This document shows, one piece after another, positions 1-6,789 of a stretch of DNA of 13,383 nt. The DNA is from Planctomycetota bacterium (GTDB taxonomy: Bacteria > Planctomycetota > UBA8108): NCBI GenBank assembly GCA_016928605.1, contig JAFGKN010000001.1, positions 1 through 13,383 of the forward strand, given 5' to 3'. Below the pieces are notes generated by a model that was not told where the DNA came from, did no database searches, and saw only the letters and a list, made by a program, of their open reading frames with translations. How positions within the stretch are numbered: position 1 is the stretch's first letter; the number at the start of each line of letters is the position of its first letter. Made by a program: the position numbers and the translations under genes.

Positions 1-1
1 C

Positions 2-136
2 GAGGTGCGCCAGGCCAGGCCGGCCGCCGCGGCTGCGCCGGCGCCGGGCTCGGCGCAGCGAGACGCCCCGGCATCGCAGCCGGCCGAGAAGGCGAGCGGC
101 GCCGAGGCCTCGGGGAAGAAAGTCCAGCGGAGCTGA
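2..136 (+). CDS. 3' end of an unidentified protein, Ala/Pro-rich tail
   Basis: Frame 2 is open from the window edge to a TGA at 134-136 and gives 44 residues. They are rich in Ala, Pro, Glu and Lys and end in a basic SGKKVQRS tail. The mix of charged, small and proline residues looks like a disordered C-terminal extension of a real protein, of the kind common on ribosomal, translation or chaperone proteins in high-GC bacteria. No conserved domain is inside the window, so no function is assigned. Frame 3 is also open here but is mostly arginine and proline, as expected for a shadow frame. The gene would be co-directional with the glycosidase that starts 125 bp downstream. Confidence 0.42.
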   Translation, partial: EVRQARPAAAAAPAPGSAQRDAPASQPAEKASGAEASGKKVQRS

Positions 137-194
137 GCTCGTAGCCGTCCGTCGATACCGGCGGCGAGATGATCACCGTAGCCCGCCCTCCGCC

Positions 195-213
195 TCAGGC
201 TGTCAGGGCCTGA
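195..213 (+). terminator. weak hairpin between the partial gene and the glycosidase
   Basis: TCAGGC at 195-200 pairs with GCCTGA at 208-213 around a 7-nt loop. There is no T tract after it, so it is only a weak candidate for a terminator or leader structure. Confidence 0.18.
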
Positions 214-248
214 TGCTGGCGGGCGCCTCCGCACACGTACGAAGCAAC

Positions 249-256
249 GAGGAGGA
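249..256 (+). promoter_or_regulatory. ribosome binding site of the six-hairpin glycosidase
   Basis: GAGGAGGA lies 5 nt before the ATG at 262. It is a strong Shine-Dalgarno match and fixes the start of the secreted glycosidase, whose next residues form a signal peptide. Confidence 0.8.
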
Positions 257-261
257 CCATC

Positions 262-2484
262 ATGCATCGACTCGCGCTTCCCGCAGCAGTGTGCCTCGCA
301 GTATCCCTGGCCGCACCCGCTGAGGCCGGCGAGTCCGCGGATGATCCGCCGGACGACTTTCCGCGCTTCGTCTTCGCCGGGCGCGAGAAGCAGGCCGGGC
401 TGCTGAGCCGCTACCTCTGGTACCATTTCCACCACCGCGCGGGGAATCCGCTGGTGCTCTTCAACAAGGAGTACCTCCTCGTGGCCGACATGTGGATGGC
501 GGGAGCCCTCGAGCGGGGCAGCGGACGTCCCATCCAGGAGATCCACCGCGATCATCTGCTCGCCGCGCAGATGGACGAAGAGGGATACGTGCTGACTCAC
601 CAGCACTTCTCGCACGCGCACGATCACGGCTGGCCGTTCCCCCTCTGGACGCAGTCGGAGATCGGCCCGGACCGCGTCCGGGGCGTGACGGCCGGCTGGC
701 ACTTCCAGGAGATGGACCGGGTGCGGGGATGGGTGCAGGGCTACCTGAAGGGCTGGAAGGCCGAGGAGTACTGCGGAGCGAAGGCCGCATCCCTCTGGGA
801 GATGGAGAGGGTGAAGTCGATGGGGATCGTCGACGATGCCTGGCGGCTCGAGGCGACGGGCCCATCTCCCTCGATCACCACGCCCGGGGGATTCTCCATC
901 GACGCTTTCAACGCGCCTTTCCTGCAGCTCCGCTGGAGCCGGAGCGGCGAGCCGAAGGGCCACGCCTTGCCGTACATCGAGTGGCGGCGCGAGGGCGACG
1001 ACGCGTTCGGCCCGGAGCGGCGGATGTACTTCGCGCTCGAGAAGACTCCGCTCTCGACTCGCCACTACCACTCGATCATCGCCGTTCACCGCCATCCCCT
1101 CTGGAAGGGAAGGATCGAGCGCATACGCATCTCGCTCGCGCCGGGGGAGAGCGCTGCGATCTTCGACATCGACTCCTTCTTCACCGCCTACGACACGCGG
1201 CACACGATCAACAACCCGATCTTCATCCTGGCGAGCTGGCGCTACTTCACGTGGACGGGCGACATCGACTTCCTCCGCCGCAACATGAACCGCATGCGGC
1301 TCGCGCTCAGACATCAGCAAGAAGCCCTGGGGGCACTCGAGCATCTCCACATCCGCAACCCCTGGCCGGGGCACGACGGCCTCGCGGGCTTCGTGCGCAA
1401 CCCCGACGGCACGAAGACGATCCGAGGCGGGCACGGGATCGGCAACAACTACTGGGATCTGATCCCCTTCGGGGGTGACGATTTCTACGCGACCTACCAG
1501 TACTACGCCGCCGCCAGCGCGATGGCGGATCTGGAGCAGGCCGTGCGCGACCGACCGGACTGGGGAGTGCCGCTCGGCGCGCTCGCATTGCAGCCCGAAG
1601 CGCTGCGCGAGCACGCGCGGGCGGTCAAGAAGCGAGCGAACGACGTGTTCTGGAACGAGTCGACCGGGCGGTTCTACGCGTCGATCGACGTCGAGGGCAA
1701 GGCGTACGACTACGGGTTCACATTCGTCAACCTCGACGCGATCTGGTACGGCATCGCGAGCGACGAGCACGCCCGCAGCATCCTCGCCTGGCTCGATGGA
1801 GAGCGCATCGTCGAGGGGGACACATCGACCGGAGCGGACATCTATCACTGGCGGTTCGGGCCGCGCGCGACGACGCGGCGCAACATCGATTGGTACGGAC
1901 AGGGCTGGCACGGGCCGGAGACGATCGCGTGGGGAGGCCAGGTCCAGGACGGCGGCGCGGTGCTCGGCTTCTCCTTCTACGACCTGTGGGCGCGGCTCTC
2001 CGTGCTCGGCGCGGAGAGCGCCTGGAAGCGGCTCGAGGCGATCCTCGCCTGGGAGGAAGAGGTCTGGCGCGAAGGCGGATACCGCGCGTACTACGATGGC
2101 GGCCGCCGCGGCACGACGCTGCAGGGCGGCGGCACGGCGGGGGGGATCGGGGTCGACCACGAGTTCTTCGAGAGCAGCCTCCTGCCGTCCATCGTCACCT
2201 ACGGCTTCCTCGGCCTCGAGCCGGCGCCGGAGGGGCTGCGGATCCAGCCCCGGCTGCCCGAGAGCTGCCCGGAGATGGGCTTGCGAAACCTCCTCTACCG
2301 CGGCGCGCGGATGGACGTGACGGCGAGCCGCGAAGCGATCTCGATCGACCTGCGAGATGCGCCGGCCGGCGGGATGGCGGTGATCCCTGGAGAGGAGTGG
2401 AGCCTGGGGGGGGCCGAGAGGAAGGCAGGGGCCTTCCTGCTGACCCGGCCGGGCGAGCATCGATTCACGCGGCGCCGGAGGTGA
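262..2484 (+). CDS. secreted six-hairpin ((alpha/alpha)6-barrel) glycoside hydrolase
   Basis: This 740-residue protein is probably an exported glycosidase. Residues 1-22 form a signal peptide (short basic start, Leu/Ala/Val core, APAEA cleavage-like end). An N-terminal region of about 290 residues is probably a beta-rich domain. From about residue 300 the sequence has the helical-barrel character of six-hairpin glycosidases: NPIFILASWRYF near 318, NNYWDLIPFGGDD near 395, WYGQGWHGPETIAWGGQ near 544, and DHEFFESS at 632-639. It ends with the beta strand pair around LGLEPAPEGLRIQPRLP (650-666), seen at the C-terminus of many GH65/78/94/debranching-type enzymes. D398 and E634 are conserved-looking acidic residues that could be catalytic; this is inference. 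The exact GH family and substrate are not recognised. The gene is convergent with bioA and close to other carbohydrate-active genes in the window. Confidence 0.75.
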   Translation: MHRLALPAAVCLAVSLAAPAEAGESADDPPDDFPRFVFAGREKQAGLLSRYLWYHFHHRAGNPLVLFNKEYLLVADMWMAGALERGSGRPIQEIHRDHLLAAQMDEEGYVLTHQHFSHAHDHGWPFPLWTQSEIGPDRVRGVTAGWHFQEMDRVRGWVQGYLKGWKAEEYCGAKAASLWEMERVKSMGIVDDAWRLEATGPSPSITTPGGFSIDAFNAPFLQLRWSRSGEPKGHALPYIEWRREGDDAFGPERRMYFALEKTPLSTRHYHSIIAVHRHPLWKGRIERIRISLAPGESAAIFDIDSFFTAYDTRHTINNPIFILASWRYFTWTGDIDFLRRNMNRMRLALRHQQEALGALEHLHIRNPWPGHDGLAGFVRNPDGTKTIRGGHGIGNNYWDLIPFGGDDFYATYQYYAAASAMADLEQAVRDRPDWGVPLGALALQPEALREHARAVKKRANDVFWNESTGRFYASIDVEGKAYDYGFTFVNLDAIWYGIASDEHARSILAWLDGERIVEGDTSTGADIYHWRFGPRATTRRNIDWYGQGWHGPETIAWGGQVQDGGAVLGFSFYDLWARLSVLGAESAWKRLEAILAWEEEVWREGGYRAYYDGGRRGTTLQGGGTAGGIGVDHEFFESSLLPSIVTYGFLGLEPAPEGLRIQPRLPESCPEMGLRNLLYRGARMDVTASREAISIDLRDAPAGGMAVIPGEEWSLGGAERKAGAFLLTRPGEHRFTRRRR

Positions 2485-2491
2485 AGTCGGA

Positions 2492-2539
2492 GGCTGCGGC
2501 CGCCGCTGCCGTTGCAGCCGCCGGTGCGGTTGTGGCTGC
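2492..2539 (-). repeat. degenerate GCANNN hexamer array after bioA
   Basis: Read on the minus strand, eight successive hexamers follow a GCA-NNN pattern. Four match GCADCV exactly (GCAGCC, GCAACG, GCAGCG, GCAGCC) and the others deviate by one or two bases. The block lies 30 nt past the bioA stop, in the 85-bp gap between the convergent glycosidase and bioA genes. It resembles the larger array at 8019-8151, with the same strand orientation relative to the gene just upstream. No stem-loop with a T tract is present in this gap. Confidence 0.6.
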
Positions 2540-2569
2540 TGTCACCGCCACCGCCGGGACGCCGGCGGC

Positions 2570-3901
2570 TCAGGACGCCTCCTCGGCGAGCACTTCCTCG
2601 ATGGCATCGAACACCCTGTGGATCTCCTCGTCGCTGATGACGTAGGGCGGAAGGACGTAAAGGACGTCGCCGAGGGGGCGCAGCAGGATGTCGCGCTCGA
2701 GAAACGCGCGCTGGAGGCGCGGGCCGCGCGGGTCGAGATAGCCCCTCTCTCCGGAGGATGCCGCATCCGCTCGGAGCTCCGCCGCGGCGACGGCGCCGAT
2801 GCCGCGGGCCTCGCCCACGATCGGCAGCCCTCGGAGCCGCGCGATCCGCCCGCGAAAGAGGCTCTCGATCTCGCGGACGCGCTTGAGGACGTCGCTGTCC
2901 TCGATCATCGCGAGGCTCTCGAGAGCCACGGCGCATGCGAGGGCGTTCGCGGTGTAGGAATGGCCGTGGAAGAAGGTCAGGCTCCGGTCGCGGCTGAGAA
3001 ACGCGTCGTGGACCTCGTCCGTACAGAGCGTGGCGCCCAGCGGCAGGTAGCCGCCGGTCAGCGCCTTCGAGAGGCAGAGGATGTCGGGCTCGATGGGGCC
3101 GTGCTCGCAGGCGAAGAGCTTTCCCGTGCGACCGAACCCCGTGAGCACCTCATCCGCGATCAGCAGGACGCCGTACGCATCGCAGAGCTCGCGCACGGCG
3201 CGGAGAAACGAGGCCGGCCAGATGATCATTCCACCGGCGCCCTGGAGCATCGGCTCCAGGATCACCGCGGCGATGCGATCTCCATCGCGATCCAGGATCC
3301 CCTCCAGCTCGCGGCGGCAGTGCGCCTCACAGGCCGCAGGGTCGCGGCCGCCATCGAACGCATAGCTGTGGGGCGACGGCGCGCGGCGCACCTCGAAGAG
3401 AAGCGGGCGGAACGTCTCGTGGAAGAGAGGGATGCCGCCGGCCGCCATGGCGCCGAAGGTGTCCCCGTGATAGGCGTGCTCGAAGGCGACGAAGAGCGAG
3501 CGGCGCGTCTCGCCGCGGATCCTCCAGTACTGGGCGGCCAGCTTGAGCGCCACCTCGACGGCGGTGGAACCATCGTCGGAGTAGAAGACGCGACGCAGAC
3601 CGGAAGGAGCGCATTCGACGAGGCGAGCGGCCAGGCGCGCCGCCGGCTCGTGCGTGAAGCCTGCGAAGATGACCTGCTCGAGCCGCTCGATCTGCTTCTC
3701 GAGCGCGCGGTTGAGCCGCGGGTGGCAGTGACCGTGGATGTTGACCCACCAGGACGAGATCCCGTCGAGGATCTTTCGTCCGTCGGGAGTGTAGAGGTAG
3801 ACGCCCTCAGCCCTCTCGATCGGCAGCGGAGGGGGAGCCTCCAGCATCTGCGTGTACGGATGCCACACGTGAGAGCGGTCGAGCTTCACCCAGTCGTCCA
3901 C
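2570..3901 (-). CDS. bioA: adenosylmethionine-8-amino-7-oxononanoate aminotransferase (BioA)
   Basis: BioA is a cytoplasmic PLP enzyme of biotin synthesis. It transfers the amino group of S-adenosylmethionine to KAPA to give DAPA. At 443 residues the protein has the usual length. Visible hallmarks are the N-terminal HVWHPYTQM (11-19), SSWWVN with W51/W52, the phosphate-binding GSTAVEVALK (111-120), Y144 in HAYHGDT, D250 in IADEVLTGFGRTG, the PLP lysine K279 in CLSKALTGGYLPLG, and R408 in LLRPLGDVLYVLPPY. These match the known active-site set of the E. coli enzyme, including the substrate-specific tryptophan and arginine that separate BioA from other class III aminotransferases. The start is GTG at 3901, chosen for the GGAGG 5 nt upstream and because HVWHPY sits at its normal distance from the N-terminus. 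It is the last gene of the leftward ABC-bioD-bioA operon. Confidence 0.97.
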   Translation of the reverse strand: MDDWVKLDRSHVWHPYTQMLEAPPPLPIERAEGVYLYTPDGRKILDGISSWWVNIHGHCHPRLNRALEKQIERLEQVIFAGFTHEPAARLAARLVECAPSGLRRVFYSDDGSTAVEVALKLAAQYWRIRGETRRSLFVAFEHAYHGDTFGAMAAGGIPLFHETFRPLLFEVRRAPSPHSYAFDGGRDPAACEAHCRRELEGILDRDGDRIAAVILEPMLQGAGGMIIWPASFLRAVRELCDAYGVLLIADEVLTGFGRTGKLFACEHGPIEPDILCLSKALTGGYLPLGATLCTDEVHDAFLSRDRSLTFFHGHSYTANALACAVALESLAMIEDSDVLKRVREIESLFRGRIARLRGLPIVGEARGIGAVAAAELRADAASSGERGYLDPRGPRLQRAFLERDILLRPLGDVLYVLPPYVISDEEIHRVFDAIEEVLAEEAS

Positions 3902-3906
3902 GGCGG

Positions 3907-3911
3907 CCTCC
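3907..3911 (-). promoter_or_regulatory. ribosome binding site of bioA
   Basis: GGAGG on the minus strand, 5 nt before the GTG start at 3901. It supports GTG as the true start and shows that bioA has its own initiation signal in the 21-nt gap after bioD. Confidence 0.7.
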
Positions 3912-3922
3912 GTCTTCTCGGA

Positions 3923-4588
3923 TCACTCGAAGTACTGTCTCAGTCTGGCGGAGCGGTCGAACCTGCGCGCGGCCGCTTCGATCGTCCTGCGCCCCAGCCG
4001 CGGCAGGCGGTCCACCTCTCCGATCACTTCCACCCCGCCGAACCGCTGCACGGCGCGGCGATTTTCCCGGTTGAGCGGTCCGCAGAGCACGGCTCCGGCC
4101 AGCGCGATCCTGCGGCGCCGCAAGGCCTCGAGCGCGAGCAGCGTGTGGTTGATCGTCCCCAGTGTGCTGCGCGCGACGAGGAGGCAAGGGAGCTGCATCT
4201 CCTCGAGCAGATGAGCGAGCAGGTAACCGTGGTCGTTGATCGGCACGAGCAGCCCGCCGATGCCCTCGATCACCAGGCCGCGCCTCTCGTCGGCCATCCC
4301 GTGAGCCACGAGATCCTCGAGGATGCGGTCGGGCTCGATGGCGACTCCGGCCAGACGGGCCGCAAGGTGAGGGGAGACCGGCGGCTCGAAGAGATAGGTC
4401 TCCGGCAGGACGTCGACCCGATGGCCGACCCAGCGCCGCACTCGCGCGGAATCCGTTCCGTCCGCTGCTCCCGTGGCGATCGGCTTCCAGTACGCGAGGG
4501 GGAACCGCCTCCCGTATCGCGCGAGGAGGACGGAGCTGACAACCGTCTTGCCCACGTCCGTGTCGGTTCCGACGACGACGAGGCTCAT
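3923..4588 (-). CDS. bioD: dethiobiotin synthetase (BioD)
   Basis: BioD is an ATP-dependent cytoplasmic enzyme. It carboxylates DAPA and closes the ureido ring to give dethiobiotin, the step right after BioA. The 221-residue length is typical. The P-loop GTDTDVGKT is at residues 7-15 (K14), WKPIATG with K35 matches the second substrate/phosphate lysine, EGIGGLLVP (108-116) is the conserved glycine-rich segment, and PLN at 171-173 fits the nucleotide-base contact near the C-terminus. Its ATG overlaps the TGA of the upstream ABC exporter gene as ATGA (4585-4588). No good Shine-Dalgarno sequence is visible before it, so translation is probably coupled to the exporter. bioA follows 21 nt downstream. 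Confidence 0.97.
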   Translation of the reverse strand: MSLVVVGTDTDVGKTVVSSVLLARYGRRFPLAYWKPIATGAADGTDSARVRRWVGHRVDVLPETYLFEPPVSPHLAARLAGVAIEPDRILEDLVAHGMADERRGLVIEGIGGLLVPINDHGYLLAHLLEEMQLPCLLVARSTLGTINHTLLALEALRRRRIALAGAVLCGPLNRENRRAVQRFGGVEVIGEVDRLPRLGRRTIEAAARRFDRSARLRQYFE

Positions 4589-6687
4589 ACGACGGCCGGC
4601 GGTAGCATCTGCGCCACGGGCGGCCCGACGGCGCCGGATGTCTGGGCGGTGAACAAGCGGTGGTAGATCCCCCGCTGCGCCATCAGGGCTTCGTGCGTGC
4701 CCTGCTCCCGGATGCGGCCGCGGTCCAGCACGACGATCTTGTGAGCCCCGACGATGGTGGAGAGGCGATGGGCGATCACGAACGTCGTGCGGTCGCGCAT
4801 CAGGTTGTCGATCGCCTTCTGGACCTCGCGCTCCGACTCGGTGTCGAGGGAGGACGTCGCCTCGTCCAGGATCAGGATGGGAGCGTTCTTCAGGAGGGCC
4901 CGAGCGATCGTGATGCGCTGGCGCTGCCCTCCCGAGAGCTTGGCGCCGCGGTCGCCGATCTCCGTCTCGTACCCCCGCGGCTGGCGCAGGATGAAATCAT
5001 GAGCGTTGGCGGCCTTCGCCGCCGCGATCACGTCCTCGATGCCGGCTCCCTCGCGGCCGTAGCGGATGTTCTCGAGAATCGAGGTGTTGAAGAGGAAGGG
5101 CTCCTGCGAGACGATCGCGATCGCCTGCAGATAGGAAGCGTGGCGGAACTGGCGGATATCGACACCGTCGACGCAGATCGCGCCCTCCTGCGGGTCGTAG
5201 AAGCGGGCCAGGAGGTCGACCAGCGTCGACTTGCCGGCACCGCTCGATCCGACCAGGGCGACGATCTCTCCCTTGCGGACCTCGAGCTGGATGTCCTCGA
5301 CGGCTTGCAGATCGCCGCTCCCCGCTTCGGGTCGGACGCGGAGGTCGGGGATCTTCAGGTAGGAGAAGGTGACGCTCTCGAAGGTGATCTTCTCGCGGAA
5401 GCCGGGGAAGTTCACTGCATCCTCGCGATCCACGATCGTCGGCCTCTCGCGCAGGACCTCGAGCACCCGCTCCACGCTGGCGCGGGACTCCTGGATGCGG
5501 TTCCAGGCCTTTGTGGCGGTCTTCAGGGGGTTGTAGATGGAGACCATGGCCACGACGAAGACCACGAAGCGGCCCATGCTGACGCCGCCGCTCGTGAGGA
5601 GCCATCCTCCGAGCAGGAGGAGCCCCGCGAGCCCCAGGTTGTAGAGAAGCTCCTGGATCGAGCTGCCGGTGACCTTGGCGCCGAGCGTCTTCCTGAAAGA
5701 GCGCCCGAAGGCCTGGTTCTTCCTCTGGAAACCGTCCTTCTCGTATCTCTCCATCCCGAAGGCCTTGACGATGCGGATGCCGCTGAGGAGCTGCTGGAGA
5801 GCGTCTGTGAGGATTCCCAGCCTTTCCTGGCGGCCGCGTCCGTGACGCAGCACGCGGACACCGGCCCTCGATACGGGGATGACCATGAGGACGTAGACCG
5901 GCAAGGAGATCGCGAAGAGAGACGGCGACGCCCAGAGGGCGACCACCAGGCTGGAGACGATGAAGAACGGCTGCTGCAGGAGGGTCTCGTAGATCTGACG
6001 GATGGAGATCTGGATCGTCTCGACGTCGTTGGTCACCCTCGAGATGAGATCTCCTGAGCGCCGCTCGTGGAAGTAGGAGACCGACTGGATCGTCAGGTGA
6101 TCGAAGACCGCCTTCCGCGTGTCGACCAGCATGGCGGCCACCATGTGGATGGCGAGCATCTCCTTGGCGAAGAACGATGCAGCGAGGAGCAGCGAGACGG
6201 CGCAGAGCAGGCCGACGAAGACGAACAGGAAGCGGCGGAATCCTTCGCTCGTGCGGAGCTTCTCGGCGATCGAGCTCTCCGGCGCGACGCCCAGCCACTG
6301 GAGCAGGCGATCGGCCTCATCGACCGTGCCTCGTCCCCAGCCCGAGTCGGCGAGATCCTTTTCCGCTTCCACGGCGTCTTCCGCTCGTTCGCCCGCGGCC
6401 TCTCCCTCGCCCGCTTCTGCTCCTGCGCCGTCGGTCGTGTCGAGGCTCTGCACCTCGACACCGCTCTCGTCCTGGAGGTCGATGTGGATGCGGATCGAAT
6501 CGACGAGCAGACCCACCGACGCCACCCGCAGGGCCGAGATGCCCGAGTAGGCGAGCATGAAGAGCGCCATGGCGGCCAGCGGCTTCCAGTAGCGGGCCAT
6601 GAGGCTCGTGTAGAACGAGCGCGTTCCCTTCGTGGAGAAGAGAGCCCCGCCGCCGCGCGGTCTGTCATCGGTTGACGGTCCAGTCAC
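4585..6687 (-). CDS. MsbA-like ABC exporter (fused membrane and ATPase domains) with an acidic insertion
   Basis: This 700-residue half-transporter would act as a homodimer in the inner membrane, exporting a lipid or another hydrophobic compound. Membrane segments are apparent near residues 34-62, 152-174, 241-272 and 345-385. The coupling region YFHERRSGDLISRVTNDVE (205-223) is typical of type IV (MsbA-like) exporters. The ATPase domain has Walker A GSSGAGKST (480-488, K486), Q-loop Q528 in SQEP, signature LSGGQRQR (584-591), Walker B ILILDEA (604-610, E609) and switch H640. The stretch between the first two membrane helices is unusually long: about residues 66-150, very acidic around 72-125, where MsbA has only a short periplasmic loop. 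The start is GTG at 6687. It has no Shine-Dalgarno sequence but a TACAAT element 8 nt upstream. The gene is first in the operon with bioD and bioA. The substrate is unknown; msbA itself is not claimed. Confidence 0.9.
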   Translation of the reverse strand: MTGPSTDDRPRGGGALFSTKGTRSFYTSLMARYWKPLAAMALFMLAYSGISALRVASVGLLVDSIRIHIDLQDESGVEVQSLDTTDGAGAEAGEGEAAGERAEDAVEAEKDLADSGWGRGTVDEADRLLQWLGVAPESSIAEKLRTSEGFRRFLFVFVGLLCAVSLLLAASFFAKEMLAIHMVAAMLVDTRKAVFDHLTIQSVSYFHERRSGDLISRVTNDVETIQISIRQIYETLLQQPFFIVSSLVVALWASPSLFAISLPVYVLMVIPVSRAGVRVLRHGRGRQERLGILTDALQQLLSGIRIVKAFGMERYEKDGFQRKNQAFGRSFRKTLGAKVTGSSIQELLYNLGLAGLLLLGGWLLTSGGVSMGRFVVFVVAMVSIYNPLKTATKAWNRIQESRASVERVLEVLRERPTIVDREDAVNFPGFREKITFESVTFSYLKIPDLRVRPEAGSGDLQAVEDIQLEVRKGEIVALVGSSGAGKSTLVDLLARFYDPQEGAICVDGVDIRQFRHASYLQAIAIVSQEPFLFNTSILENIRYGREGAGIEDVIAAAKAANAHDFILRQPRGYETEIGDRGAKLSGGQRQRITIARALLKNAPILILDEATSSLDTESEREVQKAIDNLMRDRTTFVIAHRLSTIVGAHKIVVLDRGRIREQGTHEALMAQRGIYHRLFTAQTSGAVGPPVAQMLPPAVV

Positions 6688-6695
6688 GGCGGCTG

Positions 6696-6701
6696 ATTGT
6701 A
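6696..6701 (-). promoter_or_regulatory. candidate -10 element of the ABC-bioD-bioA operon
   Basis: TACAAT on the minus strand matches TATAAT at 5 of 6 positions. It ends 8 nt before the GTG at 6687, so transcription would begin at or within about two bases of the start codon. No good -35 hexamer is seen at 16-19 nt spacing. No Shine-Dalgarno sequence precedes the GTG, which fits a leaderless or near-leaderless message. Confidence 0.35.
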
Positions 6702-6745
6702 TCAGGCTGCGAGAGCGGCTGCATCACTCTTCTGGCTTCCGGCCT

Positions 6746-6762
6746 GTGCAAGGTTGGTGCAC
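6746..6762. promoter_or_regulatory. inverted repeat overlapping the eboE -35 region
   Basis: GTGCA at 6746-6750 and TGCAC at 6758-6762 are perfect inverted halves around a 7-nt spacer. A second short pair, GTGC/GCAC at 6757-6760 and 6765-6768, partly overlaps. The site covers the proposed -35 hexamer of the eboE-like gene and lies in the 102-bp divergent gap, so it could be an operator. The arms are short and chance is possible. Confidence 0.3.
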
Positions 6763-6782
6763 GCGCACGTCTTGTGTATGAT
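6754..6782 (+). promoter_or_regulatory. candidate promoter of the eboE-like gene
   Basis: TTGGTG at 6754-6759 (3 of 6) and TATGAT at 6777-6782 (5 of 6) are separated by exactly 17 nt. The -10 element ends 7 nt before the ATG at 6790, so the predicted first transcribed base is at the start codon. No Shine-Dalgarno sequence precedes either candidate ATG (6778 or 6790). Both facts support a leaderless mRNA and the downstream start. Confidence 0.5.
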
Positions 6783-6789
6783 TGCCTCC

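Noticed and set aside
195..213. Rho-independent terminator upstream of the glycosidase
   Set aside because: There is only a 6-bp stem with a 7-nt loop and no T tract. It is kept only as a low-confidence hairpin.
2618..4666. Long rightward open frame (about 680 codons) antisense to bioA and bioD
   Set aside because: Its composition (Arg, Ala, Glu, Asp, His rich, no domains) is what GC-rich third-position bias produces opposite real genes. bioA and bioD on the other strand are unmistakable.
4660..6057. Rightward open frame antisense to the ABC exporter
   Set aside because: It is Asp/Leu/Ala/Glu rich with no domain signs, and it is a mirror of the well-supported exporter gene.
6697..6789. Longer N-terminus for the eboE-like protein (31 extra residues from 6697)
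   Set aside because: The extension has no similarity to EboE. It would place the TATGAT promoter element inside the gene and start within the divergent exporter's promoter.
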